Assembly: GCF_000934755.1 (NCBI RefSeq)
Contig: NZ_KN882180.1
Span: 1-64,000, forward strand
Direction of reading: 5' to 3'
Source of the DNA: Desulfonatronovibrio magnus
GTDB lineage: Bacteria > Desulfobacterota > Desulfovibrionia > Desulfovibrionales > Desulfonatronovibrionaceae
Length of the DNA: 64,000 nt
How positions within the stretch are numbered: position 1 is the stretch's first letter; every line of letters starts with the position of its first letter. A model generated the notes under the pieces. The model saw only the letters and a program-made list of their open reading frames with translations, did not search any database and was not told the DNA's origin. The position numbers were made by a program, and so were the translations under genes. Of the stretch, positions 53,374-62,618 are shown piece by piece.

Positions 53374-53561
53374 CTTTTTATGTAATAGTTTAGCCCTTTT
53401 CTAAGGAAAGCAGGGGACAGGCACCCCAGTCCTTGTTTTTTGTTGATGTAAAACACAGACTTAATAAAACAAGGGCTGGGAGAGCCAGTCCCCCTCCGGG
53501 CTGTATGCCTCCGGGCAGGAAGTCGTGCCACATGCAAATGGCTAAACTGATACCTTTTTAT
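53374..53561. mobile_element. B-family MITE, copy B4 (divergent ends), with 8-bp target duplication
   Basis: CTTTTTAT occurs at 53374-53381 and 53554-53561. The 172-bp element starts GTAATAGTTTAGCC and ends GGCTAAACTGATAC. The interior has GGGGACAGGCACCCC, a stem around an AACAAGGGCTGG block and the CCTCCGGGC module. Compared with B1-B3, both the ends and the central stem differ. Confidence 0.9.
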
Positions 53562-53665
53562 GAATTACAGGTTTGCAAAGATGTTTTTATGCCAGAAATG
53601 AGTTCTTGCAATTTCAAGCTTAGTTGGGCAAGATCACCAAAATGATTTAATCGGAGGTTTTTTAT

Positions 53666-56227
53666 ATGCGTCCACTGAAAGTTTACAGCGTCACGCCAAG
53701 GCTGCCGGACAATCTCACCCCCTTGTGGGACCTGGCTTTTAATTTCTGGTTTTCCTGGAATCACGATATCTGCGAATTGTTTGAGCGGATTGATTATCAG
53801 TTGTGGCAGCAATGTCGTCAAAATCCAGTAAAGTTTCTTAATCAGGTTTCGCAGGAAGCTATTGAAGAATTGTCCAAAGATGATTTTTTTCTTGAGCGGC
53901 TTCAACGCACGAGAGAAAGTCTGGAAAAATATACTGGAGCAACCAAGGCTGCTTTTGATTTCAAAGACAGCAAAGGTGAATCAGTTATTGCTTACTTCAG
54001 CGCCGAATACGGCATCAGCCGGTCGCTGCCCATTTATTCAGGAGGATTGGGGATTCTTGCCGGGGATCATCTTAAATCAGCCAGCGATCTTAATATTCCC
54101 TTAGTGGCCATTGGCCTTTGCTACCAGAACGGTTATTTCAGACAATATCTGACTGCTGATGGATGGCAGCAGGAAAGGTACCCTGTAAATGATTTTGAAG
54201 AAATGCCCATGACTCTGGTTCGAGACGAGGACGGCAATCCTTTGAAGGTGCAGGTTACTCTTCTGGATCGCCTGGTCAGTCTGCAGATTTGGAAAGCCAG
54301 AATTGGGAGAGTGGATCTTTTTCTTTTGGATACGAATCTCAATGAAAATATACCGAATGACCGAGAAATTACAGCCCAGCTTTATGGTGGTGACTGGGAA
54401 ATGCGTCTTAAGCAGGAAGTGGTGCTGGGAATCGGCGGCATCCGGGCTTTAAAGGCTTTGGGGCTTAACCCCAGGGTAATTCATATGAATGAAGGGCATT
54501 CCGCTTTTGCTGGTCTGGAACGTATCAGTGTTTTCATGCGTGAGTATAATATGTCTTTTGAAGCAGCCACTGAGCTAGTTGCCTCCAGCAGTGTTTTTAC
54601 TACACATACTCCTGTTCCAGCAGGCAATGACCGTTTTGATCCAGAACTTATGCGCAAATATTTTGAAAGTTATGCCCGTGAGCTGGGGCTGGCATTTAAG
54701 GTTTTCCTGGCATTGGGCAGAGAAGATCCCCGTGATGACAGTGAACTGTTTTGCCAGACGGTTCTGGCTTTGCGTCTTTCCAGATTTAATAACGGAGTCA
54801 GCAAACTCCACGGCAGGGTGGCCAGAAATATGTGGAAGCGAGTATGGCCTCAATATCCTGTAGACGATGTACCTATTGCAGCCATTACCAACGGTATTCA
54901 CATTCCCACCTGGACTGCACCAGACATATCTTATCTTTTTGACCGCTATCTTGGTGCAGACTGGAGAGAAGATCCAGATTGTCAAAGGGTCTGGAAACAG
55001 GCTGAATCCATACCTGATTCAGAACTGTGGAGAACCCATGAACGACTAAGGGAAAGGCTGGTGGATTTTGTGCGTACCAGACTTAAAGATCTGACTCTGG
55101 CCCGCGGGGGAAAACGTTTAGAACTCCAGCTTGCCGGGGAAGTTCTTGATCCAGGTGCCCTGACCATTGGCTTTGCCAGGCGCTTTGCTACTTATAAAAG
55201 GGCAAACCTGATTCTAACGGATGTAAAAAGAATTCTCGAAATAATGAATAACTCCAAACAGCCTGTTCAGTTTATTTTTGCTGGAAAAGCCCATCCCAAG
55301 GATGTTGAGGGCAAGAAGATAATCCAGCAGATAGTGCAGTTTTGTCGCAAGTCCGAGTGCAGACATCATTTTGTATTTATTGAAGATTATGACATGGAAA
55401 TTGCCGAACATATGCTTCAGGGCTGTGATGTATGGCTTAATAATCCCAAACGACCTCTTGAAGCCTGCGGCACCAGCGGTATGAAGGCTGTTGCCAACGG
55501 AGTTCTTAATTTGAGTGTTCTGGACGGATGGTGGGATGAGGCTCATACCCCGGACAACCGTTATGGTTGGGCCATAGGCGACGGTGAAGAACATTCTGAC
55601 CAGGAATACCAGAACATGGTGGAAAGTCATTATTTATATAATGTACTGGAAAGAGATATTATTCCTACATTTTACAATCGCTCTCATGGCAATATGCCTG
55701 TTGAATGGATTAGAAAAATGAAAAACGGACTCAAGGATCTTTGTCCTGTTTTCAGTTCGCACAGAATGGTGGAGGATTATGCAACTACAGCGTATCTGCC
55801 TGCCTATGACAACTTTGTGAAGCTTGAAAAGAACGAATTTGAAAAGGCCAAGAGCCTGGCTTCATGGAGAATGGACCTTATGACCAAGTGGGGAGATGTC
55901 AAAATCAGAAATGTTCGCTCTGTGGAAGAGGATGTACTGCATTCCGGTGATGAACTAACCATTTCAGCAGAAGTATATATTAATGGTTTGTCAGCAAAGG
56001 ATATTCAGGTTGAAATCTATTCAGGATCTGTGGACATAAATGGAGACTTTTTGAACAGAAATACAATGTGCATGGCTCGAAAAGAAGAGGTTGAAAAGGG
56101 GTGGATACGTTACGAAGGTACTATCAAAACCTCCACCACCGGGCGCTTTGGATACACCGTGCGTATTCTGCCTCACCATCCATTGCTCCTTGATCCTCAT
56201 TGTCTGGGGCTGATCCACTGGGCCTGA
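53666..56227 (+). CDS. glgP: Alpha-glucan (glycogen/starch) phosphorylase, DUF3417 long form
   Basis: The 853-residue enzyme releases glucose-1-phosphate from glycogen. The N-terminal DUF3417 part (about 15-110, WFSWNHDICELFE) is the mark of the archaeal/bacterial long form; FSAEYGISRSLPIYSGGLG, HMNEGHSAF, ATYKRANL and the PLP-binding CGTSGMKA region follow. The C-terminal 120 residues form a beta-rich extension. The start has GGAGG. A B-family MITE lies upstream. Confidence 0.95.
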   Translation: MRPLKVYSVTPRLPDNLTPLWDLAFNFWFSWNHDICELFERIDYQLWQQCRQNPVKFLNQVSQEAIEELSKDDFFLERLQRTRESLEKYTGATKAAFDFKDSKGESVIAYFSAEYGISRSLPIYSGGLGILAGDHLKSASDLNIPLVAIGLCYQNGYFRQYLTADGWQQERYPVNDFEEMPMTLVRDEDGNPLKVQVTLLDRLVSLQIWKARIGRVDLFLLDTNLNENIPNDREITAQLYGGDWEMRLKQEVVLGIGGIRALKALGLNPRVIHMNEGHSAFAGLERISVFMREYNMSFEAATELVASSSVFTTHTPVPAGNDRFDPELMRKYFESYARELGLAFKVFLALGREDPRDDSELFCQTVLALRLSRFNNGVSKLHGRVARNMWKRVWPQYPVDDVPIAAITNGIHIPTWTAPDISYLFDRYLGADWREDPDCQRVWKQAESIPDSELWRTHERLRERLVDFVRTRLKDLTLARGGKRLELQLAGEVLDPGALTIGFARRFATYKRANLILTDVKRILEIMNNSKQPVQFIFAGKAHPKDVEGKKIIQQIVQFCRKSECRHHFVFIEDYDMEIAEHMLQGCDVWLNNPKRPLEACGTSGMKAVANGVLNLSVLDGWWDEAHTPDNRYGWAIGDGEEHSDQEYQNMVESHYLYNVLERDIIPTFYNRSHGNMPVEWIRKMKNGLKDLCPVFSSHRMVEDYATTAYLPAYDNFVKLEKNEFEKAKSLASWRMDLMTKWGDVKIRNVRSVEEDVLHSGDELTISAEVYINGLSAKDIQVEIYSGSVDINGDFLNRNTMCMARKEEVEKGWIRYEGTIKTSTTGRFGYTVRILPHHPLLLDPHCLGLIHWA

Positions 56228-56243
56228 TGATTAACGCAAATAA

Positions 56244-56999
56244 ATGAAAAGCAGGCAACGGGCGGACCAGCTGCTTTTTGATCAAGGTCTTGCTGAATCT
56301 CGAGAAAAGGCCAAAAGACTGATAATGGCCGGGCAGGTTTTTGTCCTGTCCGGTAATGACCGGGAAAGGATTGACAAGCCTGGTCGTGCCCTGAGCAAAG
56401 AATCTGCCTTAATGGTCCTGGAGGATCAGCGTTTTGTGAGCAGAGGGGGATATAAACTCTTGACTGCTGTTGAGAGATTTGATCTTCATATTCAGGATAA
56501 AATTTGTCTTGATGTGGGAGCATCCACTGGAGGTTTTACAGATTGCCTTTTGCAACATGGCGCAAGGAAAGTTTATGCTGTCGATGTTGGCTATGGGCAG
56601 CTCCATTGGAAGCTTCGTGAGCATGAAAGGGTTGTTAATCTCGAAAAAATCAATATTAGAACTGCTCCGGAAGATCTTCTTTCAGAGCAGGTTGATTTTT
56701 TGACAATGGATTGTTCTTTTATATCTGCTATTCTTGTTTTGAAGTCTGCCCTTAAATTTTTGCGACCTGGTGGAGAAATTGTGGCCCTGATCAAGCCTCA
56801 GTTTGAGGTTGGTCCGGGTCAGACCTGTAAAGGGGTTGTCAAATCTTTGGAAGTGGCTCAAGAAGCCCTGCACAGGGTAAGGGATACGTTTATACAGGAC
56901 CTGGGGTTGACTTACAGAGGAGTTACGCCTTCAGCAATCAAAGGTCCAAAAGGAAATCAGGAATACCTTTTATATCTCGAAAAATATTATGACCCATAG
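56244..56999 (+). CDS. tlyA: TlyA-family rRNA 2'-O-methyltransferase
   Basis: The 251-residue protein has an S4 domain (RADQLLFDQGLAESREKAKRL) and an FtsJ-type methyltransferase domain (VSRGGYKLLTAVERF, LDVGASTGGFTDCLLQ, KPQFEVG). In mycobacteria TlyA modifies 16S and 23S rRNA and sets capreomycin sensitivity; the function here is inferred. The next gene starts within the last 11 bp. Confidence 0.93.
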   Translation: MKSRQRADQLLFDQGLAESREKAKRLIMAGQVFVLSGNDRERIDKPGRALSKESALMVLEDQRFVSRGGYKLLTAVERFDLHIQDKICLDVGASTGGFTDCLLQHGARKVYAVDVGYGQLHWKLREHERVVNLEKINIRTAPEDLLSEQVDFLTMDCSFISAILVLKSALKFLRPGGEIVALIKPQFEVGPGQTCKGVVKSLEVAQEALHRVRDTFIQDLGLTYRGVTPSAIKGPKGNQEYLLYLEKYYDP

Positions 57000-57582
57000 A
57001 CCACGAACACCTCAAAGGGCTGAGAGGATTCGTCAGGTCCTCAGCAGACGGCAAAAGGATCTGACCCTGGTAATCAATAATATTCACGACCCGCATAATG
57101 TGTCCGCCATTTTAAGAAGCTGTGATGCTTTTGGAATCAGCGCTGTTCACCTTCTTTACACCAGCAATACTTTTCCCGCCCTTGGTAAGAAATCATCTGC
57201 CTCAGCCAAAAAATGGGTGGAACAAATTAGACATCATGATGCTCAAGGACTGGTTCATGCCTTGAAAAAAAGCGGTCTGAATCTGGTCAGAACTGGTTTC
57301 AGCCATACTGCTGTGCCTTTGTTTGAGTGGGACTTTTCCCGGCCTACAGCAGTAATCCTCGGTAACGAGCACAGCGGAATTGAAGAAAACCTAATTAAAT
57401 TTGTAGATCAGGAATTGTATATCCCCATGCAGGGTATGGTTCAGAGTCTGAATGTGTCTGTAGCTGCTGCCATTATTCTTTATGAAGCCTTCAGTCAGAG
57501 GCAGAAGGCAGGATTGTATGACAACCCATCTTTGGAGCCTGCAGAGCTGGATGAACTTTTTGATAATTGGATTCAGAAATAA
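56989..57582 (+). CDS. trmH: TrmH-family tRNA (guanosine-2'-O) methyltransferase
   Basis: The 197-residue SpoU-fold enzyme has motif 1 INNIHDPHNVSAILRSCDA, motif 2 VILGNEHSGIEE and motif 3 MVQSLNVSVAAAIILYEA, the SAM-binding knot. The N-terminal RPRTPQRAERIRQVLSRRQ is a TrmH-like region that would bind tRNA G18. It overlaps tlyA by 11 bp and is followed directly by repeat D. Confidence 0.92.
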   Translation: MTHRPRTPQRAERIRQVLSRRQKDLTLVINNIHDPHNVSAILRSCDAFGISAVHLLYTSNTFPALGKKSSASAKKWVEQIRHHDAQGLVHALKKSGLNLVRTGFSHTAVPLFEWDFSRPTAVILGNEHSGIEENLIKFVDQELYIPMQGMVQSLNVSVAAAIILYEAFSQRQKAGLYDNPSLEPAELDELFDNWIQK

Positions 57583-57990
57583 GCTCCTCACCTGGGCGGC
57601 CCGGGACCGAACCTGTGAGTAGCTGTCTTTAAAGTGGAGCCTGCATCCTGCAGGCTATTAAAGACCAGGCGGCTGGAAGCCGCCTCCACATTGAAGAAAA
57701 GTCCCATATCTGGAAATTGGGACAGTCCCCGCGAGGTACTATAAAAAAGATTGATGCTGTATTTGTTCCTGGAGGAAATTTGCTTTAATGATAAAATTTA
57801 CACAGCGAGGGACAGTCCCCTCCGGGCTGTAAGCCTCCGGGCAGGAAGCTGTGCCAGGCGTAAAGCTCTCATCTTTGACGGAACTTTTCAGGCAAATGTG
57901 CATTAATCAAAGCAAAAATCGTCAAATATGAAAATTATAACCATTTGATTTTATTAGCAAAACGATTGTAGTTACTTGTAAGCTAAGGTC
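57583..57990 (+). repeat. Mosaic array D-C-A
   Basis: D (57583-57622), C (57624-57690) and A with the module (57695-57975), ending GATTGTAGTTACTTGTAAGC. The end of the array repeats the TAAGC of its start. No gene was seen before aroK. Confidence 0.8.
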
Positions 57991-58026
57991 AGGCTTAGTC
58001 CCAAAAATACACGATAATAGACAGTG

Positions 58027-58545
58027 ATGAAGTATAGAAATGTTTACCTTATTGGCTATCGGGCCAGTGGAAAAACTACTTTGGCCAGGAAACTCGCAAG
58101 CCTGTTAAAGATCAGGTTTGTTGATGCGGATCATGAGCTTCAGCAGCAGTATGAGATGACTATTGATGAAATGGTTAATAAGCATGGGTGGCCATATTTT
58201 CGGGAAAGGGAAGAAAAGATTTTAAGTGAGATAAATGCAAGGCAGGGCCAGGTGGTGGCCACTGGAGGCGGCGTGATATTACGCTCTTCCAATCGGAACA
58301 TCTTAACTCAAACACAGAACTATTGTGTTTATTTACAAGCAACTATATCCTTAGTTCTTGAGAGATTAAATGCTGATCCCATTTCCGGACAGAGGCCTGC
58401 GTTGTCAGATATGTCTCTTGAGCAGGAAATTTCAACTGTAATGAGTCAAAGAGAACAGCTTTATCTGTCCTGTGCTGACCTGGTTATGGACGTATCCCTG
58501 CCAGTAGAACAAATTGTAATTTCCATTGCAAGCCATTTGAAATAG
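58027..58545 (+). CDS. aroK: Shikimate kinase
   Basis: The ATG at 58027 is preferred to the GTG at 58024. The 172-residue enzyme has the P-loop GYRASGKTT, the shikimate-binding DADHE, the FREREEKIL helix, and the GGG motif (VVATGGGVILR); GQRPALSD marks the lid. It phosphorylates shikimate in aromatic amino-acid synthesis. No strong ribosome site is seen. Confidence 0.94.
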   Translation: MKYRNVYLIGYRASGKTTLARKLASLLKIRFVDADHELQQQYEMTIDEMVNKHGWPYFREREEKILSEINARQGQVVATGGGVILRSSNRNILTQTQNYCVYLQATISLVLERLNADPISGQRPALSDMSLEQEISTVMSQREQLYLSCADLVMDVSLPVEQIVISIASHLK

Positions 58546-58572
58546 TATTCATCTTCAAAAAGTATCCATTTC

Positions 58573-59175
58573 ATGAAGCCATTAACTGGAATTATCTTTT
58601 TTTTTCTTATATTTATTTCGCAACAGACAAATGCCTGGTCCGGACATTCGCACCAGGCATTGGATATACCCTGTATTGAGTCTAACGAATGCGCGGTTGA
58701 ATTCAGTTATTTTGTCCATTTGCAGCCACGCATGGCCAGTAATCAGTGGGCAATCTGGATAGAAAAGCCTGATGGTCAGTATGTGGCTACAGTATTCGCC
58801 ACTGCCTATACAGCCAGGGGAGCTTATGAACACAGGCCCCTCAGCCTTCCCATGTGGAGAGAAGTTTCAGGCTGGAGCCATGAAAATACCGAATACGTGG
58901 ATGCTGTGAGCGCAGCTACTCCAATTATATCAGGACGCCATTCCAGCATTTGGGACTGCCGGGATCATACAGGGGAACCTGTTGGGTCTGGAAAATATAT
59001 CTTTCGCATGGAAGGCAATATTTTCTGGGAGCACAGGGTTGTCTGGTCTGGGGAACTGGTAATGGGAGACGATACTCGTGTATTTTCGGCCCAGCCCGAG
59101 TATATTCCAGAACGCGCCTTTCGAAGGGGCATACTTCTGGAAGATGTTAGAGCAGAAATATTGGTCAACCCCTGA
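58573..59175 (+). CDS. Secreted DUF2271-like protein
   Basis: The 200-residue product has a signal peptide (IIFFFLIFISQQTNAWSG). The mature part has ECAVEFSYFVHLQPRMASNQ, AIWIEKPDGQYVATVFATAYTA and a long beta-sandwich; this resembles DUF2271 and FlgD-Ig-like carrier domains. It is probably periplasmic. The gene lies 27 bp after aroK and the role is unknown. Confidence 0.7.
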   Translation: MKPLTGIIFFFLIFISQQTNAWSGHSHQALDIPCIESNECAVEFSYFVHLQPRMASNQWAIWIEKPDGQYVATVFATAYTARGAYEHRPLSLPMWREVSGWSHENTEYVDAVSAATPIISGRHSSIWDCRDHTGEPVGSGKYIFRMEGNIFWEHRVVWSGELVMGDDTRVFSAQPEYIPERAFRRGILLEDVRAEILVNP

Positions 59176-59310
59176 CATTTTTCTGGAGAGCTATTAATTG
59201 TCCAAAGTCCAGGATTCAAAGTCCAGTGCCTTCCACATCCAGCCTGAAGAAATTTAACCATCCCAATCATAATGATCCTTTTTTGAGTTGGGTTATGGGT
59301 AAAGCTTTCT

Positions 59311-60249
59311 TTAGACATGATTTCTCAGTTTAAGCTCCATTGGATGAGGATTTAGATAAACCTGCTGTCTCAGATAGGATTGATCGTATTTGCGCACATA
59401 GTGATTGAGCAGGGTTATCGGTACTATGAGAGGCACTAAGGAATCAGCATATGCCTGAATGATTTCCAGCAGTTCCTGTTTTTCATCGCTGGTAAGTTCT
59501 TTTTTAAAGTATCCCATGACATGATGCAGCACATTAACGTTCTTCTTGATGGTGGATGACATTTTGAGTGCCTGCATGAGTTTGGATATGTATTCCTCAG
59601 CAAGCTGGTCTGGATCATATTCTTTTGCCTTGGCCACCATGCGTCCCAGGTCTCTGTAAGCGTTGACATTATGGGACATGATGAGCAATTTATGTCTGGT
59701 GTGAAAATCCACCAGCCTGCCTGTGGTCAGGTCCTGGTCCAATACATCTCTCCATCTGCTGAAAACAAATATTCTGGCAATAAAGTTTTCTCTGAGCATG
59801 GGATCATTCATTCTACCGTCTTCTTCTACAGGAATCAGTGGAAATGCATCCATGAACATGCCGGCAAATATTCCCCTGCCTTTGGGTATGGGGTGGCCTT
59901 TTTCAGAATATACCTTGACCCTTTCCATCCCGCTGCTGGGAGATCTGGATTTGAAGATGAATCCGCAAAGTTTTGCCTTTTCCAGCTCTTTAAGTTTTTC
60001 TTTACCCCAGTTTTGCAAACGATCAGTGTGATCAATCCTGGTTTGGATAGTCAACAGCCTGGGGTTTTCAGGGTCACCCACAAGACGCATGGCCTCTCTT
60101 GGAATTGGCAGGCCTGATTCTGACTCCGGACAAACAGGTACATAGTTTACATATTTTCCTAACAGGTCGCGCAGATATTTATCTAACTTGTGCCCTCCGT
60201 CATAACGTACATTTTCACCCAAAAGACAGGTGCTTATTCCGATTTTCAT
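59311..60249 (-). CDS. DUF523-DUF1722 protein (YbgA-like)
   Basis: The 312-residue fusion has DUF523 at the N-terminus (GISTCLLGENVRYDGGHK, PVCPESESGLPIPREAMRL) and DUF1722 at the C-terminus (FHTRHKLLIMSHNVNAYRDLGR). Such fusions are widespread and sometimes next to photolyase genes, not here. The catalytic function is unclear. The cysteine pattern in DUF523 suggests redox or metal binding. Confidence 0.88.
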   Translation of the reverse strand: MKIGISTCLLGENVRYDGGHKLDKYLRDLLGKYVNYVPVCPESESGLPIPREAMRLVGDPENPRLLTIQTRIDHTDRLQNWGKEKLKELEKAKLCGFIFKSRSPSSGMERVKVYSEKGHPIPKGRGIFAGMFMDAFPLIPVEEDGRMNDPMLRENFIARIFVFSRWRDVLDQDLTTGRLVDFHTRHKLLIMSHNVNAYRDLGRMVAKAKEYDPDQLAEEYISKLMQALKMSSTIKKNVNVLHHVMGYFKKELTSDEKQELLEIIQAYADSLVPLIVPITLLNHYVRKYDQSYLRQQVYLNPHPMELKLRNHV

Positions 60250-60339
60250 AAATTATTTCTCCTGTATATATCTGTTTAGCAATTAGCATTGAGCATTGGT
60301 GGTTGACTTTTCCAGGTTCTACTTGTCTTAAAAAGGATG

Positions 60340-61175
60340 TCATTTGTAAGCTCATCACCCGGGCGTGCGGGACCGATCGTGTGAGTAACTGTCTTTAAAG
60401 TGGAGCCTGCATCCTGCAGGCTATTTAATTCCAGGCGGCTGGAAGCCGCCTCCACCTTGAAGAACTGTCACATATTTGTTCCCCTGGGGCGGCCCGGGAC
60501 CGAACCTGCGAGTAACTGTCTTTAAAGTGGAGCCTGCATCCTGCAGGCTATTTAATTCCAGGCGGCTGGAAGCCGCCTCCACCTTGAAGAACAGTCCCAT
60601 ATTTGGAAATTGGGACAGTCCCCGCGAGGTACTATAAAAGAGATTGATGCTGCATTGGTTCCTGGATGAAATTTGCTTTAATGATAAAATTTACACAGCG
60701 AGGGACAGTCCCCCTCCGGGCTGTAAGCCTCCGGGCAGGAAGCTGTGCCAGGAGTAACGCTCTCATCTTTGACGGAACTTTTCTGGCAAATGTGCATTAA
60801 TCAAAGCAAAAATCGTCAAAATATGAAAATTATAACCATCTGATTTTATTGGCAAAACAACTCCAGTTACTTGTAAGCTCATCACCCGGGCGGCCCGGGA
60901 CCGAACTTGTGAGTAACTAATAATCAGCCTTAACACGAGATTGCTTCGCTTCGCTCGCAACAAGGATTGCCGCGCTCGCCCCAGTTGAATGGCTGCGCCT
61001 ACACTGCGTGTATTCAACGAGGTAAAAAGACTCGCTCGCAATGACAGCTGAGGTGTCAGGGATGTGGTTGCTGAAAACCTGTCACCCACAAGGGAGCCTA
61101 AGCGACCGAAGCAATCTGTATGGTAAAACCATAATATTCTGAATTTATTGGATATTCGATTGTAGTTACGTGTAA
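60340..61175 (+). repeat. Mosaic array D-C-D-C-A-D-E
   Basis: D (60350-60390), C (60392-60470), D (60480-60520), C (60522-60590), A with the module (60598-60865), D (60869-60919) and E with the small hairpin element (60920-61170). The two C copies are close to identical. No gene was seen in the 1.2 kb between the DUF523 and ispG genes. Confidence 0.82.
60984..61018 (-). repeat. Small double-hairpin element H6 inside module E
   Basis: Identical in sequence to H5: minus-strand outer stem GTTGAAT/ATTCAAC with two GCA-loop hairpins. The E copies at 6640 and 13180 lack it. Confidence 0.82.
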
Positions 61176-61264
61176 GTTTAGCCAACATGTATATATTTTT
61201 CTGGATAAAGACAAGCCCTGCAAAAACGGAGTCTTCAGTTAACTTGAGAGGGGTGAATGTTTAC

Positions 61265-61380
61265 CCCGTATTTCAGGAAAATACAGGACAGGCACTTTTG
61301 TGCATAGTTGAGCAATAGCCGATGTTTTGAATATGTCGCTTATGAGGCAAGTAGGTCCCGGAAGAGACTGAAGAGTACGT
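61265..61380. repeat. Degenerate B-family fragment
   Basis: ACAGGACAGGCACTTTTGTG followed by a GAGGCAAGTAGGTCCCGGAAGAG block resembles the B interior. Ends are missing. Confidence 0.5.
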
Positions 61381-61431
61381 TGAAGTCTTCATCAACCTCT
61401 GGGATGTAAAAGAAAGCAAAGTGGAGCTGCC

Positions 61432-62502
61432 ATGCAAAGAAGAAAGTCAATTGAGGTCAAAATAGGTCATGTGGGTATTGGGGGGGATAATCCAGTTCGA
61501 GTTCAAAGTATGACCAATACTGATACCAGAGACTCCGAAGCTACCTTGGAACAAATAAAACAGCTTGCCAGAGCAGGGTGTGAAGTAGTGAGGGTCGCAG
61601 TTCCGGATCAAGAAGCTGTGTCAGGTCTAAGGGAAATTGTGCTTTATTCTGAACTGCCTGTTGTGGCTGATATCCACTTTGATCATCGACTGGCTCTCGG
61701 GGCTATTGAATCTGGAGTCCACGGGCTGCGTCTTAATCCAGGAAATATTGGTGATGAATCCAGGGTGAACAGAGTTGTGGATGCAGCTAAATCGGCTCGT
61801 ATACCTGTTCGCATTGGAGTTAACAGTGGTTCCATTGACAGGAAAATATTAAAAAAATATGGAGGTCCAACTGCTGAGGCCATGGTGGAAAGCGCTTTGG
61901 AACATATCCGCTTTTTGGAAAATAGAAATTTTAATCTCATCAAGATTTCTCTTAAATCATCTTCTGTGCAAAATACAATTGAAGCATACAGGCTGATGGC
62001 AGAAAAACGGGACTACCCCTTACATATTGGCATCACCGAGGCTGGCACCCCATTCAGGGGAGCCATAAAATCCGGGGTTGGCCTGGGTATACTTTTGTAT
62101 CTTGGTCTTGGAGATACTTTGAGAGTTTCCCTGACAGGAAATCCTGTTGCGGAAATGCCTGTGGCCTGGGAAATACTACGTTCCCTTGGCATCAGGCAAC
62201 GAGGACCTGAGATTATATCCTGTCCAACTTGCGGCCGCACTGAGATCGATCTGGTTAACATGGCCACTGCTGTGGAAGATCGTCTGCAAGATGTGGAGCA
62301 GGTGTTTACTGTGGCGGTAATGGGCTGTGTGGTTAACGGCCCTGGCGAAGCCAGAGAAGCGGATATTGGGTTGGCCGGAGGCCGGGATTGCGGGATTATT
62401 TTCAAAAAAGGCCAGGTGGTAAGGAAGGTGCGTGGTCAGAGCCTTTTGCAGGAATTCATGAAAGAGCTGGACAACTATCTTGAGAGCTCAATGAACGATT
62501 AG
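61432..62502 (+). CDS. ispG: 4-hydroxy-3-methylbut-2-enyl diphosphate synthase
   Basis: The 356-residue GcpE/IspG enzyme of the MEP isoprenoid pathway is of the usual bacterial form without the plant-type insert. VQSMTNTDTRDSEATLEQIK, DIHFDHRLAL, GLRLNPGNIG and the cluster region CPTCGRTEIDL and GCVVNGPGEAREADIG (Cys ligands of the [4Fe-4S] cluster) are seen. No strong ribosome site was noted. Confidence 0.96.
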   Translation: MQRRKSIEVKIGHVGIGGDNPVRVQSMTNTDTRDSEATLEQIKQLARAGCEVVRVAVPDQEAVSGLREIVLYSELPVVADIHFDHRLALGAIESGVHGLRLNPGNIGDESRVNRVVDAAKSARIPVRIGVNSGSIDRKILKKYGGPTAEAMVESALEHIRFLENRNFNLIKISLKSSSVQNTIEAYRLMAEKRDYPLHIGITEAGTPFRGAIKSGVGLGILLYLGLGDTLRVSLTGNPVAEMPVAWEILRSLGIRQRGPEIISCPTCGRTEIDLVNMATAVEDRLQDVEQVFTVAVMGCVVNGPGEAREADIGLAGGRDCGIIFKKGQVVRKVRGQSLLQEFMKELDNYLESSMND

Positions 62503-62534
62503 ACCCTTAAAGAGATTTGTCAATTTATTGGAGC

Positions 62535-62563
62535 TTGACATACATGCATTGTAAGAATAAAAG
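62535..62563 (+). promoter_or_regulatory. Candidate sigma-70 promoter of rpsF-rpsR
   Basis: TTGACA (62535-62540), a 17-base spacer and TAAAAG. The transcript leader would include a CTCTCGCGAGAG hairpin and an AAGGAGG site before rpsF. Confidence 0.5.
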
Positions 62564-62618
62564 AGACGGTTTACCTTGCTCTCGCGAGAGGGCCAAATGA
62601 CCACAAGGAGGACCATTA

